The translations under genes were made by a program, and so were the position numbers. Below the pieces are notes generated by a model. The model did not search any database, was not told the DNA's origin, and saw nothing but the letters and a program-made list of their open reading frames with translations. Below are positions 1 to 9,514 of a stretch of DNA of 64,000 nucleotides, one piece after another. Each line of letters opens with the position of its first letter. Positions within the stretch are counted from its first letter, which is position 1. Source of the stretch: Paenibacillus mangrovi (GTDB taxonomy: Bacteria > Bacillota > Bacilli > Paenibacillales > Paenibacillaceae); the NCBI RefSeq assembly GCF_022898935.1, contig NZ_JALIRP010000002.1:248001-312000 (forward strand), read 5' to 3'.

Positions 1-65
1 AGAGCCTGCTCGCCATATATCACAATAAAGTCATTGCCAAGACCATGCATTTTCGTAAATTCCAT
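1..65 (-). CDS. dapF: Diaminopimelate epimerase, N-terminal fragment
   Basis: The reverse strand from an ATG at 65 encodes MEFTKMHGLGNDFIVIYGEQ and then runs off the window edge. The stretch TKMHGLGNDFIVI is the near-invariant N-terminus of DapF, which interconverts LL- and meso-diaminopimelate for lysine and peptidoglycan synthesis. An AAGGAG lies about 12 bases before the ATG. It follows the Ca2+ ATPase gene by 77 bp on the same strand with no terminator visible between them. Only about 21 codons are present, so nothing can be said about the catalytic cysteines. Confidence 0.9.
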   Translation of the reverse strand, partial: MEFTKMHGLGNDFIVIYGEQA

Positions 66-142
66 TGGCTTTTGCCACTCCTTAGTTCTGCTTGTTTACT
101 GATCACTAGCATATCGTAAGGATGGCTGAAAATGTATTAACT

Positions 143-2944
143 TTATGCCGGAATATTTGTACTTTTCGCCACGAAGCGTCCACCGCCGCCTTTGCGTTTT
201 TGGCGTCTGCCGCCCCATACGCTACCGGCTCCCATCAAGAAGGTCGGAATGCCTGCAGCAACAATCGAAATCGCCCATTCGCGGAAGCCGAGCGGTACCG
301 TCTTGAAAATAGGCTGCATCGCTTCAATGTACATCACGCCAAGCATCAATACGACGGAGGATAAAACGGCAAGAACTAAATATTTGTTCTGCAGCGGGTT
401 ACGGTGGAAGATAGAGCGTGAGCTTCTGCAGTCAAACACATGGATAAGCTGGGCCAGTACTAAAGTGGCAAACGCCACGGACTGAGCTTTGGCGATTTGT
501 GCTGCATTGCCCGGATCGGTTCTCAGCGTAAGCCAGAAGGCTCCGAGCGTACATAGTCCAATCAGAAAGCCGCGGCTGATGATTTTCCAGCCAAGCCGGC
601 GGGCGAAGATGTTCTCTCTGGCCCCCCGCGGCTTATGCTCCATTAAATCCTTCTCCGGCTGGTCCACGCCCAGAGCCATGGCCGGCAAACCATCCGTCAC
701 CAGGTTGACCCATAAGATCTGAATCGGGAGCAGCGGGAGCGGCAAAGCCATCATCATCGCGAAAAACATCGTTAATATTTCGCCCACATTCGATGCGAGT
801 AGATAACGGATGAATTTGCGGATGTTCTCGTAAATGCTCCGGCCTTCCTCGATGGCGGCCACGATGGTAGAGAAGTTGTCATCGCTAAGCACCAGCGACG
901 ATGCTTCCTTGGTTACATCCGTTCCAGTAATACCCATAGCAATCCCGATATCTGCGGCCTTAATGGCAGGCGCATCATTCACGCCGTCGCCGGTCATCGC
1001 GACCACATGCCCCTTGCGCTGAAGGGATTTCACGATGCGCAGCTTATGCTCCGGCGAGACGCGGGAATATACAAAGATATTATCCACCTTGGTATCCAGT
1101 TCATCGTCAGTGATCCGGTTCAGATCCTGACCGGATATCGCCACACCGCCGCGCGGCATGATGCCAAGCTGATGAGCAATCGCTTCTGCCGTCGTCCCGT
1201 GATCCCCTGTAATCATGACCGTTTTGATTCCGGCACGCCGGCATGTACTGATCGCATCACGGACCTCACGCCGCGGCGGATCGATCATTCCGGCCAAGCC
1301 GACGAATACGAGCTGGCTTTCCGCTTCCTTCTCATGACTTAGCGAATCATGGGCGCGGATATCCCGGTATGCTGTCCCCAGCACGCGCAGCGCCTCCGAA
1401 GCCATCTGCTCATTGGCTGCAAGCACTTTCTGCTTCAGCGTAGCGGTAAACGGAACTACATTTCCTTCCCATAAAATATATGTGCATTGATTCAAAAGCA
1501 CGTCCGGTGCTCCTTTGGTACACAGCAGCCTACCGCCTTGATGGCTGAGCACAACGGACATGAGCTTTCGTTCAGAATCAAATGGGAACTCTTGGTCGCG
1601 CTTGTACAGTCCCGTCAAAGAATCGGACGTCATACCCATCTTGGAGGACAGCGTAATGAGCGCTCCCTCGGTTGGATCCCCCTTGAGTCCCCATACGGGA
1701 GGACCTGCAGGTTCTTCCTTGCCCTTGCGTTTTCCCTTTGGCTCTACCGGCTGCATTTCAAAGATCTCGGCATTGTTGCAGAGTGCTCCGATTTGAAGCA
1801 AGCGGCGCAGCCCTTGATCATTTCGAATGTCGATCGACTTGCCCTTTTCCAAAATTTGACCTGTTGGTGCATACCCGTCTCCAGTAACCTCCAGAGTCCG
1901 GCCTCCGATCCACAGCCGGGTGACGGTCATTTTATTCTGAGTCAGGGTGCCGGTCTTGTCGGAGCAGATCACCGATGCACATCCAAGCGTCTCTACCGAA
2001 GGAAGCTTGCGGACGATAGCTTTTCGCTTGATCATACGCTGTACGCCAAGAGCCAATGCGACAGTCACAATGGCCGGAAGCCCTTCGGGAATTGCGGCGA
2101 CAGCAAGGCTGACGCCTGCAAGGAACATGCCTACCGGCTGCTGTCCGTGTAAAATACCCGCGATGACAACCATGACGGTGAGTCCGAGGGCGAGAATAAT
2201 CAGCAGCTTGCCAAGTTGCTCCAGCCGATGCTGAAGAGGTGTTTGCTGTGTATCGGTATTTTGGATCAGGTCGGCGATTTTGCCCATTTCCGTATTCATG
2301 CCCGTCCGGACAACCATTCCTCTAGCCGTTCCTCTTGTCATCATCGTTCCCATAAAGCCAAGGTTCTTCTGATCTCCCAGCGGCACTTCGGATTCGGCAA
2401 TGGCCTGACTGTGCTTGCCTACAGGGACCGATTCGCCTGTCAATGCCGACTCCTCAATATAGCAGCTGCTGGTTTCCAGCCAGCGCACGTCTGCAGGTAC
2501 CCGGTCTCCGCTTTCCATCATCACGATGTCGCCCGGAACCAGCATTTTAGCCGGTATCGATATCGTTTTGCCACCTCTAAGCACTTTCGCTGACGGGGCA
2601 GACAGCTGCTTCAGCGCATTCAGAGAGCGCTCGGCCCGAAATTCTTGGATAAACCCCAGCACGCCATTCAGCAATATGATTGCGATAATTGTAATGGCAT
2701 CCAGATATTCGCCCAGCAGTCCGGACACCAGCGTGGCCCCCATCAGCACCAGAACCATAAAATCCTTGAACTGATTCAAAAACAGCGCGAATAGAGAGAT
2801 CTTTTTGCCTTCAGACAGCTCGTTGCTTCCATGCTGCTTTCTTCGTTCGTCAGCCTGTTCTTCCGTAAGGCCATGCTGCGGCTGTACGCTCAGAACCTGC
2901 TGCAGATCCTCGGTATTCATCTGATGCCATGCTCTTTGTTCCAT
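143..2944 (-). CDS. Calcium-transporting P-type ATPase (PMCA/SERCA-like)
   Basis: The 933-residue product is a full-length P2A-type ATPase exporting Ca2+ across the plasma membrane. Visible in order: an N-terminal cation-ATPase domain, the actuator TGES (169-172), PEGLP in M4 (286-290), the phosphorylation motif DKTGTLT (329-335), the nucleotide-binding KGDPTEGAL (421-429) and the hinge TGDGVNDAP (651-659). M5 has SNVGEI and M6 has NLVTDGLPA, the Asn, Glu and Asp residues that coordinate Ca2+ in SERCA-type pumps. A GGGAGG precedes the ATG. It is transcribed away from rqcH. A Ca2+/H+ antiporter lies about 12 kb away. Mn2+ as an additional substrate cannot be excluded from sequence. Confidence 0.92.
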   Translation of the reverse strand: MEQRAWHQMNTEDLQQVLSVQPQHGLTEEQADERRKQHGSNELSEGKKISLFALFLNQFKDFMVLVLMGATLVSGLLGEYLDAITIIAIILLNGVLGFIQEFRAERSLNALKQLSAPSAKVLRGGKTISIPAKMLVPGDIVMMESGDRVPADVRWLETSSCYIEESALTGESVPVGKHSQAIAESEVPLGDQKNLGFMGTMMTRGTARGMVVRTGMNTEMGKIADLIQNTDTQQTPLQHRLEQLGKLLIILALGLTVMVVIAGILHGQQPVGMFLAGVSLAVAAIPEGLPAIVTVALALGVQRMIKRKAIVRKLPSVETLGCASVICSDKTGTLTQNKMTVTRLWIGGRTLEVTGDGYAPTGQILEKGKSIDIRNDQGLRRLLQIGALCNNAEIFEMQPVEPKGKRKGKEEPAGPPVWGLKGDPTEGALITLSSKMGMTSDSLTGLYKRDQEFPFDSERKLMSVVLSHQGGRLLCTKGAPDVLLNQCTYILWEGNVVPFTATLKQKVLAANEQMASEALRVLGTAYRDIRAHDSLSHEKEAESQLVFVGLAGMIDPPRREVRDAISTCRRAGIKTVMITGDHGTTAEAIAHQLGIMPRGGVAISGQDLNRITDDELDTKVDNIFVYSRVSPEHKLRIVKSLQRKGHVVAMTGDGVNDAPAIKAADIGIAMGITGTDVTKEASSLVLSDDNFSTIVAAIEEGRSIYENIRKFIRYLLASNVGEILTMFFAMMMALPLPLLPIQILWVNLVTDGLPAMALGVDQPEKDLMEHKPRGARENIFARRLGWKIISRGFLIGLCTLGAFWLTLRTDPGNAAQIAKAQSVAFATLVLAQLIHVFDCRSSRSIFHRNPLQNKYLVLAVLSSVVLMLGVMYIEAMQPIFKTVPLGFREWAISIVAAGIPTFLMGAGSVWGGRRQKRKGGGGRFVAKSTNIPA

Positions 2945-3168
2945 GCTTCCCTTTCCCTCCCGCTCTTTGTGCTGCTGCCGGAGGTACCGACAGCTTTTCC
3001 ACCTGTTCTAACGTAAATGTATTCGGACAGGACTTGAAATATCACAGAAGGCGCCTCTTAAGTTTTTGCGCAAACTATGGCATCATAGAGAAGACGGTTT
3101 TTGGACCAATGAAGATATCAATGGAATAAACGAAATTTCGCAAAATCATAGATAGGAGAATTATCACA

Positions 3169-4926
3169 ATGGCACTGGACGGAATTGTAACAAGGGCGAT
3201 CGTGCATGAGCTCGAAGCCTGCCGGGGAGCCCGGATCAGCAAAATATATCAACCAAACGACCATGATATTCTGTTTCACCTGCGCACGCGCGAGGGCAAC
3301 GTCAAACTACTGCTGTCGGCCAACCCGACCTACCCCCGTGTCCATTATACGGAACGGACCTTCGTGAACCCGCAGGAGGCGCCGATGTTCTGCATGCTGA
3401 TGCGCAAGCACTGCGAAAGTGGAATCATCGAGGAAATAAGCCAGGTGGGGATGGAGAGAATTATCCATCTAACCGTTCGCCAGCGCGATGAGCTTGGAGA
3501 CGTATCCACCAAAAAAATTATTATTGAGCTGATGGGACGCCACAGTAACATTATTTTGACCGACAACGCAACCGGGAACATCCTGGACGGGATTCACCAT
3601 GTCACACCAAGTATCAGCAGCTACCGGATCGTCATGCCAGGCTTCGGATATACCGAGCCGCCGCAGCAGCACAAGCTGAATCCACTCACGGCGCAGCGCA
3701 AGGAATTTTTCGTTAAATGCTCGGAGGTCGAGGAGCCCGTTTCGTGGATTGTCGATACATTCAGCGGGGTAAGCCCGCTTATTGCGCAGGAAATCGTTCA
3801 CCGTTCCGGGACCCCGGGTAAGTATGAGCTTCAGGTGAGCGATGACGAAGTATACCAGCGTACCTCCGCTTTATGGGAAGCTTTTAACACAGTGATGGAG
3901 CCTGTTCAAAAGAACGAATACACACCGGTCACTGGCGCCAACGCCAAAGGAAAAATGATTTTTTCCGCGGTAAACCTGACGCTGCTGAAGGATGACATTA
4001 AGCAATATGAGTCGATGAGCGCCTGTATGGAGAATTATTACGGGGAAAAGGCGGAGCGCGACACCATCAAACAAAAGGTCAGTGATCTCATCCGCTTTCT
4101 GCAGAATGAACGTTCCAAAAATATGAAGAAGCTGGATCATCTGCACGAGGATCTATCCGAAGCCGATGACGCGGACCAGTATCGCATTTATGGAGAACTT
4201 CTTTTCGCTTCGCTCCACACGGTGCAGAAAGGCGACAAAACCGCGGTGCTCGTCAATTTCTATGATGAGGATCAGAAGGAAGTTGCCATCCCGCTTGATC
4301 CGCTGCTTACGCCTTCGGACAATGCCCAGCGCTACTTCAAAAAATACAACAAGTATAAAAACAGCCTGGTGGTCATTAAAGAGCAGCTGGAGAAAACGAA
4401 GGAGGAAATCCGCTACATGGATGAGCTCCTGCAGCAGTTGTCCTACGCCTCCATGAGCGATATTGACGAAATCCGCGAGGAACTGATCCAGCAGGGTTAT
4501 CTGCGCGACCGCAGCAAAAAAGTCAAGAAAAAGAAGAAAAATGACCGCCCTGTACTGCATGTGTTCACGTCATCGGAAGGCATCGAAATATACGTAGGAA
4601 AAAACAACCTGCAAAACGAATATTTGACCAACCGTCTGGCAAGCTCAAACGATACGTGGCTGCATACCAAGGATATCCCTGGCTCACACGTCGTTATCCG
4701 CAGCACCGAATTCGGCGATCAAACACTGGAGGAAGCAGCGCTGCTTGCGGCCTTCTACAGTCAGGCCAAGGAATCCAGCAGCGTCCCTGTCGATTACACA
4801 CTGATCCGCCATGTCCACAAACCGAATGGGGCCAAGCCGGGTTTTGTGATCTACGATCATCAAAAGACGCTTGTGATTACTCCGGACAATGAACGGATCA
4901 AAAGTCTTGCGAGCGCTTTGAAATAA
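3169..4926 (+). CDS. rqcH: RqcH, ribosome quality-control NFACT protein (Rqc2 homologue)
   Basis: The 585-residue protein has the NFACT architecture: an N-terminal NFACT-N domain (about 1-240), a helical and coiled-coil middle (about 270-440), a very basic linker near 448-456 and a C-terminal NFACT-R (DUF814) domain with WLHTKDIPGSHVVI. In Bacillus this family binds stalled 50S subunits carrying peptidyl-tRNA and adds C-terminal alanine tails. Older annotation calls it fibronectin-binding protein A; no signal peptide is present, which fits a cytosolic role. TAGGAG lies upstream of the ATG at 3169. It is a single gene closed by a strong terminator. Confidence 0.93.
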   Translation: MALDGIVTRAIVHELEACRGARISKIYQPNDHDILFHLRTREGNVKLLLSANPTYPRVHYTERTFVNPQEAPMFCMLMRKHCESGIIEEISQVGMERIIHLTVRQRDELGDVSTKKIIIELMGRHSNIILTDNATGNILDGIHHVTPSISSYRIVMPGFGYTEPPQQHKLNPLTAQRKEFFVKCSEVEEPVSWIVDTFSGVSPLIAQEIVHRSGTPGKYELQVSDDEVYQRTSALWEAFNTVMEPVQKNEYTPVTGANAKGKMIFSAVNLTLLKDDIKQYESMSACMENYYGEKAERDTIKQKVSDLIRFLQNERSKNMKKLDHLHEDLSEADDADQYRIYGELLFASLHTVQKGDKTAVLVNFYDEDQKEVAIPLDPLLTPSDNAQRYFKKYNKYKNSLVVIKEQLEKTKEEIRYMDELLQQLSYASMSDIDEIREELIQQGYLRDRSKKVKKKKKNDRPVLHVFTSSEGIEIYVGKNNLQNEYLTNRLASSNDTWLHTKDIPGSHVVIRSTEFGDQTLEEAALLAAFYSQAKESSSVPVDYTLIRHVHKPNGAKPGFVIYDHQKTLVITPDNERIKSLASALK

Positions 4927-4941
4927 ATAAAAATAACCGTA

Positions 4942-4986
4942 AAAAAGCTGCGCGTCAGTCTCTCAAGACTTGACGCGCAGCTTTTT
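4942..4986. terminator. Bidirectional rho-independent terminator
   Basis: An 11-bp GC-rich stem (GCTGCGCGTCA with its complement) is flanked by A-runs on the left and T-runs on the right, so it can stop both rqcH (+) and the PHP gene (-). Confidence 0.9.
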
Positions 4987-5011
4987 GTCGACTTACAGAT
5001 CTACCTACCCG

Positions 5012-5863
5012 CTAGACGCCTCGCTTCAGCTGATCCAGTACCGATACGGGAACCGAACGGCTGCCGATGTCGCCGTGGAATATGACGCCCTGCCTTGCCC
5101 CATGAAAATCCGAGCCTGCTGTAACGATTAATCCGTACTCATCCGCCATAGCCTGGTAGCGTTCCTCTTCGGCCTTTCCATGATCGGAATGAAAGACCTC
5201 AATCCCCGCAGGCTGGGCCTGCTCCAGTATTTCTCTCACCAAACGGTCATCACCATAAATACCCGGATGAGCAAGCACCGGCGCCCCTCCGGCCTCACGG
5301 ATCCAATTACATGCTTCCTGCGGGGAAATCCGCGGAACCGAAACATAAGCCGGCGCATCCTCCCCTAGATAACGGTTAAAGGCATCTCTCATATCCTGTG
5401 CGTAACCTTTTTTAACCATGACATCCGCCATATGCGGCCTTCCGACCGTTTCATCCGGACGAAGTTCCCTGCCAAGTCCGGCAATCACCTCTTCGAGCGT
5501 AATCTGAACGCCGAGCTCCTGTAGTCTGGCAATCATTTTAACGTTGCGCTCTTCCCTTGTGTTTCTTAAATCAGCCAGCCTCTTCAGAAACTCTTCATTC
5601 GTGCAGTTCACATAGTACCCGAGCACATGAATATCTTTTCCGCCTGCACGGGTGCTGATTTCCACTCCCGGTACGACGGTCACGCCGCAGCGTTCCCCTT
5701 CTTCAGTTGCCTCCGGAATGCCTACCACAGTATCATGATCTGTGATAGCTACAGCCGACAGTCCTTTTTCATAAGCGAGCCTTACATTATCCGCCGGACT
5801 CTGCATTCCGTCCGAAGCCAGCGTGTGGGTATGCAAGTCGCATCTCCCTTCCGCATGATTCAT
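5012..5863 (-). CDS. PHP-domain phosphoesterase
   Basis: The 283-residue product begins MNHAEGRCDLHTHTLASDG, with the metal-binding DLHTHT motif of PHP phosphoesterases. Further metal ligands are visible in ITDHD, GVEIST, LAHPG and GSDFHG. The family includes histidinol phosphatase-like and RNase AM/nucleoside 3',5'-bisphosphate phosphatases, and this short stand-alone form resembles the YciV/TrpH group, but the substrate cannot be read from sequence. The ATG at 5863 has a perfect AGGAGG 8-9 bases upstream. The open frame continues to 5959, but that extension runs through the terminator of the next gene, so the inner start is preferred. Confidence 0.85.
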   Translation of the reverse strand: MNHAEGRCDLHTHTLASDGMQSPADNVRLAYEKGLSAVAITDHDTVVGIPEATEEGERCGVTVVPGVEISTRAGGKDIHVLGYYVNCTNEEFLKRLADLRNTREERNVKMIARLQELGVQITLEEVIAGLGRELRPDETVGRPHMADVMVKKGYAQDMRDAFNRYLGEDAPAYVSVPRISPQEACNWIREAGGAPVLAHPGIYGDDRLVREILEQAQPAGIEVFHSDHGKAEEERYQAMADEYGLIVTAGSDFHGARQGVIFHGDIGSRSVPVSVLDQLKRGV

Positions 5864-5929
5864 GGTTATTCCCTCCTGATTGTTCTGTTTATGTTCAATT
5901 ATTGTACAGGATCCGCAGCCGGCATACAA

Positions 5930-5963
5930 AAAACATGGAGTCCGTGATTCGGACCCCATGTTT
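5930..5963 (-). terminator. Rho-independent terminator
   Basis: An 11-bp stem (ACATGGGGTCC/GGACTCCATGT, one mismatch) is followed on the minus strand by six or more T. It ends the gene at 5989-6426 and lies just upstream of the PHP gene. Confidence 0.85.
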
Positions 5964-5988
5964 CTACTTTACTCATATTTATGTATCG

Positions 5989-6426
5989 TTATCTGCGCTT
6001 GCGTGTACTTTTGATCAAAGTCATTCTCCGGGAATGGCGCAACCAGGAGTAATAAGATTTCAAATCTCTCAGCTCGATGGTCTCGGACATACGTCCCAGA
6101 AACGTAACCACGATCATTTTATGCAAGGGATTACCGCTGATGTCCTGCTCGCCCTCGATTTCAGTAAATTCGGCTACAACGACTAAATCCTCGTCAATCA
6201 GATAAACGTCCTGTTCATTGCGGTAATAGGGGATCATCCGGTTTTGCTTCAGACATTCCCACATCCATGCTGCAATGTCATCGTTCTGGTTGTCTCCGCT
6301 CTGAATGCGGTCATTATATCTTCTCTTTGCATGATTGGTTATGACAATGTCAGCAACCCTCTTATCACCCAGAACAACGTAGAATGGTTCATAAGTGCTC
6401 CATCTTTCCATTCCTTTGTCGCGCAT
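5989..6426 (-). CDS. Conserved hypothetical protein, 145 aa
   Basis: I do not recognise a family. The protein is cytosolic-looking, with no signal peptide or membrane segment. A mixed N-terminal part is followed by a beta-rich centre (VYLIDEDLVVVAEF) and a strongly basic tail ending KSTRKRR. GTGGAGAG lies about 9 bases before the ATG, a sigma-A-like promoter sits at 6480-6508 and a terminator at 5930-5963, so it looks like a monocistronic real gene. The basic tail could bind nucleic acid, but that is only an inference. Confidence 0.75.
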   Translation of the reverse strand: MRDKGMERWSTYEPFYVVLGDKRVADIVITNHAKRRYNDRIQSGDNQNDDIAAWMWECLKQNRMIPYYRNEQDVYLIDEDLVVVAEFTEIEGEQDISGNPLHKMIVVTFLGRMSETIELRDLKSYYSWLRHSRRMTLIKSTRKRR

Positions 6427-6682
6427 GGAACATCACTCTCCACCACATAGGACTTTATATCTAAGTACATTTGCCTATTATATTACATCATTACCACATG
6501 TTACACAAGCATAATGTCTTAAAATTGATAGATTCCCGGGCGATTCTCGCATTGTAAAAAGCTTCTTTTAATAGACTATATTCGCGTTTCTATCAATCAT
6601 TCCGATTTTTTAATATAATAATATAAGTCCATATCGCTTTTCATCGAATAGATCATTTTTCCTAGTTAAACAGGTTTTAAGC
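6427..6682. other. AT-rich intergenic stretch with a minus-strand promoter
   Basis: On the minus strand TTGTGT (6508-6503), 17 bp, then TAATAT (6485-6480) make a plausible promoter for the 5989-6426 gene. The remainder is AT-rich. A 19-codon minus-strand frame (start near 6658) has only a weak AGGAAA site and is not called. Confidence 0.55.
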
Positions 6683-6709
6683 GAAAAAAAAGCAGCCCAG
6701 CGGGCTGCT
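6683..6709 (-). terminator. Rho-independent terminator after ylbG
   Basis: GCAGCCC-AGC-GGGCTGC stem followed on the minus strand by eight T. Confidence 0.88.
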
Positions 6710-6775
6710 CTGCTGATAATACTCTTTTTTCAGGTGGGAAGACCACGTTCGTGGCAGAAGGAACGGCCCGTTCGA

Positions 6776-7039
6776 CTACAGGCCATAAAATCTGGTTTTA
6801 TCGGGAACATCCTTGGTATACTCCGTTTTGATCTCGTTTCGATAAGAGCGCTCAATTTTTCGCACATAAGAAAGCCTGCGGATATTTTTGGCGACCTCTT
6901 CGGCACGATCGGCGTTTACATACATCACCACATAATGCATACGTCTCGAAATATAATGAACGGTCCCGTATTTCTCAAGATTTTTAGCCGCTTTAACATC
7001 CGTTACCCAAATGATGTAACCTGTTCGTTCTGCAAACAT
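6776..7039 (-). CDS. ylbG: YlbG family (UPF0298) protein
   Basis: The 87-residue product matches YlbG of Bacillus, with the conserved HYISRRMHYVVMYVN segment. Function is unknown; it is a small cytosolic protein usually encoded next to ricF (ylbF), as here. The start at 7039 is chosen because GAGGTGGG lies 7 bases before it. A GTG five codons further upstream would place that Shine-Dalgarno site inside the reading frame. It follows ricF by 40 bp on the same strand and ends at a strong terminator. Confidence 0.85.
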   Translation of the reverse strand: MFAERTGYIIWVTDVKAAKNLEKYGTVHYISRRMHYVVMYVNADRAEEVAKNIRRLSYVRKIERSYRNEIKTEYTKDVPDKTRFYGL

Positions 7040-7079
7040 CTTTTCCCACCTCACTATTTATTCTCTGTCTCTTTTATGA

Positions 7080-7529
7080 TCAACCGCCGCAGCCGCATTT
7101 GCCGCCGCCACCGCAGCCGCGTTTCGGATTCGGATCATTGCTTGGCACCTTGATGGTGTCCGATACGGAAAAAGCGATCATTTCGGACATCTGATGCAGC
7201 ATATCATCCAGATTCTTCTCCGCTTGCTTGAAGCGGGCTACTTCTTCGAACTGCTCCAGCTGCTCCTCCACGGCCTTAACTTCATCCTTGGCACTGTGGT
7301 AATTCGGATGAAAATGTCCGAACCGCTGTGTTTCTTCAAAGAGTTCTTTCTTCTTTGCAAGCAGACGGACAAGCTCCTGAACACTAGGGCTATTGTTTAC
7401 GCGCTGCTTCCAATATAAATAATCAGACACTTCGACGGACTGATTGATCATATCGCCTAATTCATAGGCGTTCATCAGTACGGCAGCCATGTCCATCGTC
7501 TGCACCTCAGATACGCTCATGAAATTCAT
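7080..7529 (-). CDS. ricF: RicF (YlbF family) subunit of the Ric complex
   Basis: The 149-residue protein is mostly helical with a charged coiled-coil centre and ends in a Cys/Gly-rich tail with CGGGGKCGCGG. YlbF-family RicF joins RicA and RicT in an Fe-S-containing complex that assists RNase Y-dependent mRNA maturation and influences competence, biofilm and sporulation. The three tail cysteines are good candidates for cluster ligands, which is inference here. The start is uncertain: ATG at 7529 or ATG three codons later, neither with a strong ribosome binding site. It lies directly upstream of ylbG. Confidence 0.82.
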   Translation of the reverse strand: MNFMSVSEVQTMDMAAVLMNAYELGDMINQSVEVSDYLYWKQRVNNSPSVQELVRLLAKKKELFEETQRFGHFHPNYHSAKDEVKAVEEQLEQFEEVARFKQAEKNLDDMLHQMSEMIAFSVSDTIKVPSNDPNPKRGCGGGGKCGCGG

Positions 7530-7636
7530 CCCAATTCTATAAAAGTTCCACTCGGGTAGGAGCGGACTCTTCTATCATATCATAACCGTTCTCCCTTAAG
7601 AAGAGGGATTTCAGTACTTCCTTGCTAGGACAAATA

Positions 7637-9514
7637 TCATACAAAAGAAGGCAATAACAGCTTCAGCTCTCCCAAATCCTCGGAAAAGAGCTCAAGAGGT
7701 TCGAACCTTCCTGTTTCCAGATCAAGCAGAATGCCTTCGGCACGCCAAGGACTGGGGCTAATCGAAACCGGAGCAAATTCCGCCTTTTTTCCTCTATGCT
7801 GCAAAAGCACTCGCGTCTGCCAGCTCTGTGCTTGCTCCACGATATTCTGAGCGGTCGAGCTGTGGTAGCTTCGGTAATCCTTCATCCACCGCGGTGGGAT
7901 CTGCTCATATCCCGGAAAAAGGGAAGCTGGATCGGGAATGTCATTGTCAGCCTCGAAGAAATGTACATTCCGGCCGCTGTAGACCAAGCCTTGATTCTCA
8001 TAGAAGCTTTCATAAAGCAAGCCCATTCTTTCCACCCCGGATTGGATCCCATGGTCATGAATCAGCGGATATTCCGGCTCTTGGCGGTCCTGGCTGAAGG
8101 TGTTTTTGAGCGGGGCAAGTCCCATGCTCTCCAATATTTTGCGTAAGTCTGCCGTCTGCGAAGCCTGAACGATGAAATGCTTCGGACCAATCCGCTCGAT
8201 CCCATCTGTCAGGCGAGGATTGGCGGCAATCAAATTCCCTTCATCTTCACTCAAGCAGGACAGAAGAACGACTTCCTCAAAGCGTGTCCGTCCGATCTCA
8301 TGATCCCACTGCCCAAGAGCGGCCGCTACATGACCCGGGATGTCGCCAGCAGAGCTCTCCGCTAGAAAGCTTAGAATATCAGCTGCGCTCATTCCTTTCT
8401 CTACCGCTCTAGCGCTACTAGCCCTCGTCAGCTTGTACACGGATACCCGGTCGCATTGAACCAGATCTACACAGGCTAAAAGCTTCCACCGCAAACGAAA
8501 CGGTACACCCGGCGGACAGATAATATCAAAGTCAGGCTGAACGTAGAACCTTTCGGTTTCCTGCTCGCTATGTACTGCTGATTCGTATAATAACGAGCCT
8601 GTATCTAAATTCCAGCGAAAAGCAATTTTTCCGTCACGGGTTTCAGCGACGTCTCCCCAGCCGAATCCGGCCAGGGCGTACAGCCAGGCATCTGCCTTTT
8701 CCATGCTAGTCTCCGAGTTCAGCATGTCATAAGTATCCATCCAATCCAGAACGGAAGAAACATCAAACCATTCTCCCTCACGTGGCCCAGGCAAGCAAAT
8801 GAGGTAGCGGAACAGCTGCATGCCGGCTTCATTAGGGCTGTAACGTTCACAGACTGTCCGCAGCAGTACTTGGTTCATCTCCCGCTCCGTCAGGCTCAGC
8901 CATTCCCGCAAGCGTTCCTCCTCAATCAGCAGAGAAGCAGTGGTTTTCGTCAGCAGGCCCATACATAACAGCAGGTCCAGCACCACGGCAGGCGCAGGAC
9001 CACACGTCTCCTGATGGGCATAATGCAAAGCCAAACGCCCCAGATGCCCGTCCTTTAAAGAATTGAGCTCCTGCATTTTCAGCAAGCTCTTTTTATGTAC
9101 CGTCCCTTTGGCTGTCAAGGGCAGCCCCTGCTCTGCTGCAAAGGCCAGCGAATGAAGCAGATCAAGTGCAAGCCCGGGTCCTGATTCGCACCGGATCACG
9201 AGCTCAGACGGGTTTACAGGCTTAAACACTGGCTCAAAAAAGACCGGTAGGACCTGAATTAGCTTCTCCACCGGAATATAATACAGTCTCTCCCCCCATG
9301 ACTTTTTAACCGCCCGAACCCAGCCGTTTTTTCTTAAATAAATGAACGACATCTTCAGCTCCGCCCCGCTCCGGTTTAAGGCCCTCAGCCCTTGCCAGGC
9401 TTCCTCGCTGAACGACAAGCCCCCGAACCGGCAGACCAGCATCCGCAGCAGTTCGGCGTCGGGCGCCGCAAGTGGTTTTAAGATTTCATAATGTTCCGCT
9501 TCATCGTTGTTCAT
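7637..9514 (-). CDS. Helicase-associated protein, partner of the XPB-like helicase
   Basis: The 625-residue product has no helicase motifs of its own. It resembles the large 'helicase-associated' (Helicase_C_3 type) proteins encoded directly after bacterial XPB genes, for example in actinobacteria. A winged-helix-like N-terminal region (about 1-90) contains FSEEAWQGLRALN and a tryptophan-rich segment. The C-terminal half has FYVQPDFDIICPPGVPFRLRW, a beta-rich block typical of the family. Its ATG overlaps the stop of the helicase gene by the 4-base ATGA, so translation is coupled and a complex or shared pathway is likely. The actual biochemical role is unknown. Confidence 0.75.
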   Translation of the reverse strand: MNNDEAEHYEILKPLAAPDAELLRMLVCRFGGLSFSEEAWQGLRALNRSGAELKMSFIYLRKNGWVRAVKKSWGERLYYIPVEKLIQVLPVFFEPVFKPVNPSELVIRCESGPGLALDLLHSLAFAAEQGLPLTAKGTVHKKSLLKMQELNSLKDGHLGRLALHYAHQETCGPAPAVVLDLLLCMGLLTKTTASLLIEEERLREWLSLTEREMNQVLLRTVCERYSPNEAGMQLFRYLICLPGPREGEWFDVSSVLDWMDTYDMLNSETSMEKADAWLYALAGFGWGDVAETRDGKIAFRWNLDTGSLLYESAVHSEQETERFYVQPDFDIICPPGVPFRLRWKLLACVDLVQCDRVSVYKLTRASSARAVEKGMSAADILSFLAESSAGDIPGHVAAALGQWDHEIGRTRFEEVVLLSCLSEDEGNLIAANPRLTDGIERIGPKHFIVQASQTADLRKILESMGLAPLKNTFSQDRQEPEYPLIHDHGIQSGVERMGLLYESFYENQGLVYSGRNVHFFEADNDIPDPASLFPGYEQIPPRWMKDYRSYHSSTAQNIVEQAQSWQTRVLLQHRGKKAEFAPVSISPSPWRAEGILLDLETGRFEPLELFSEDLGELKLLLPSFV

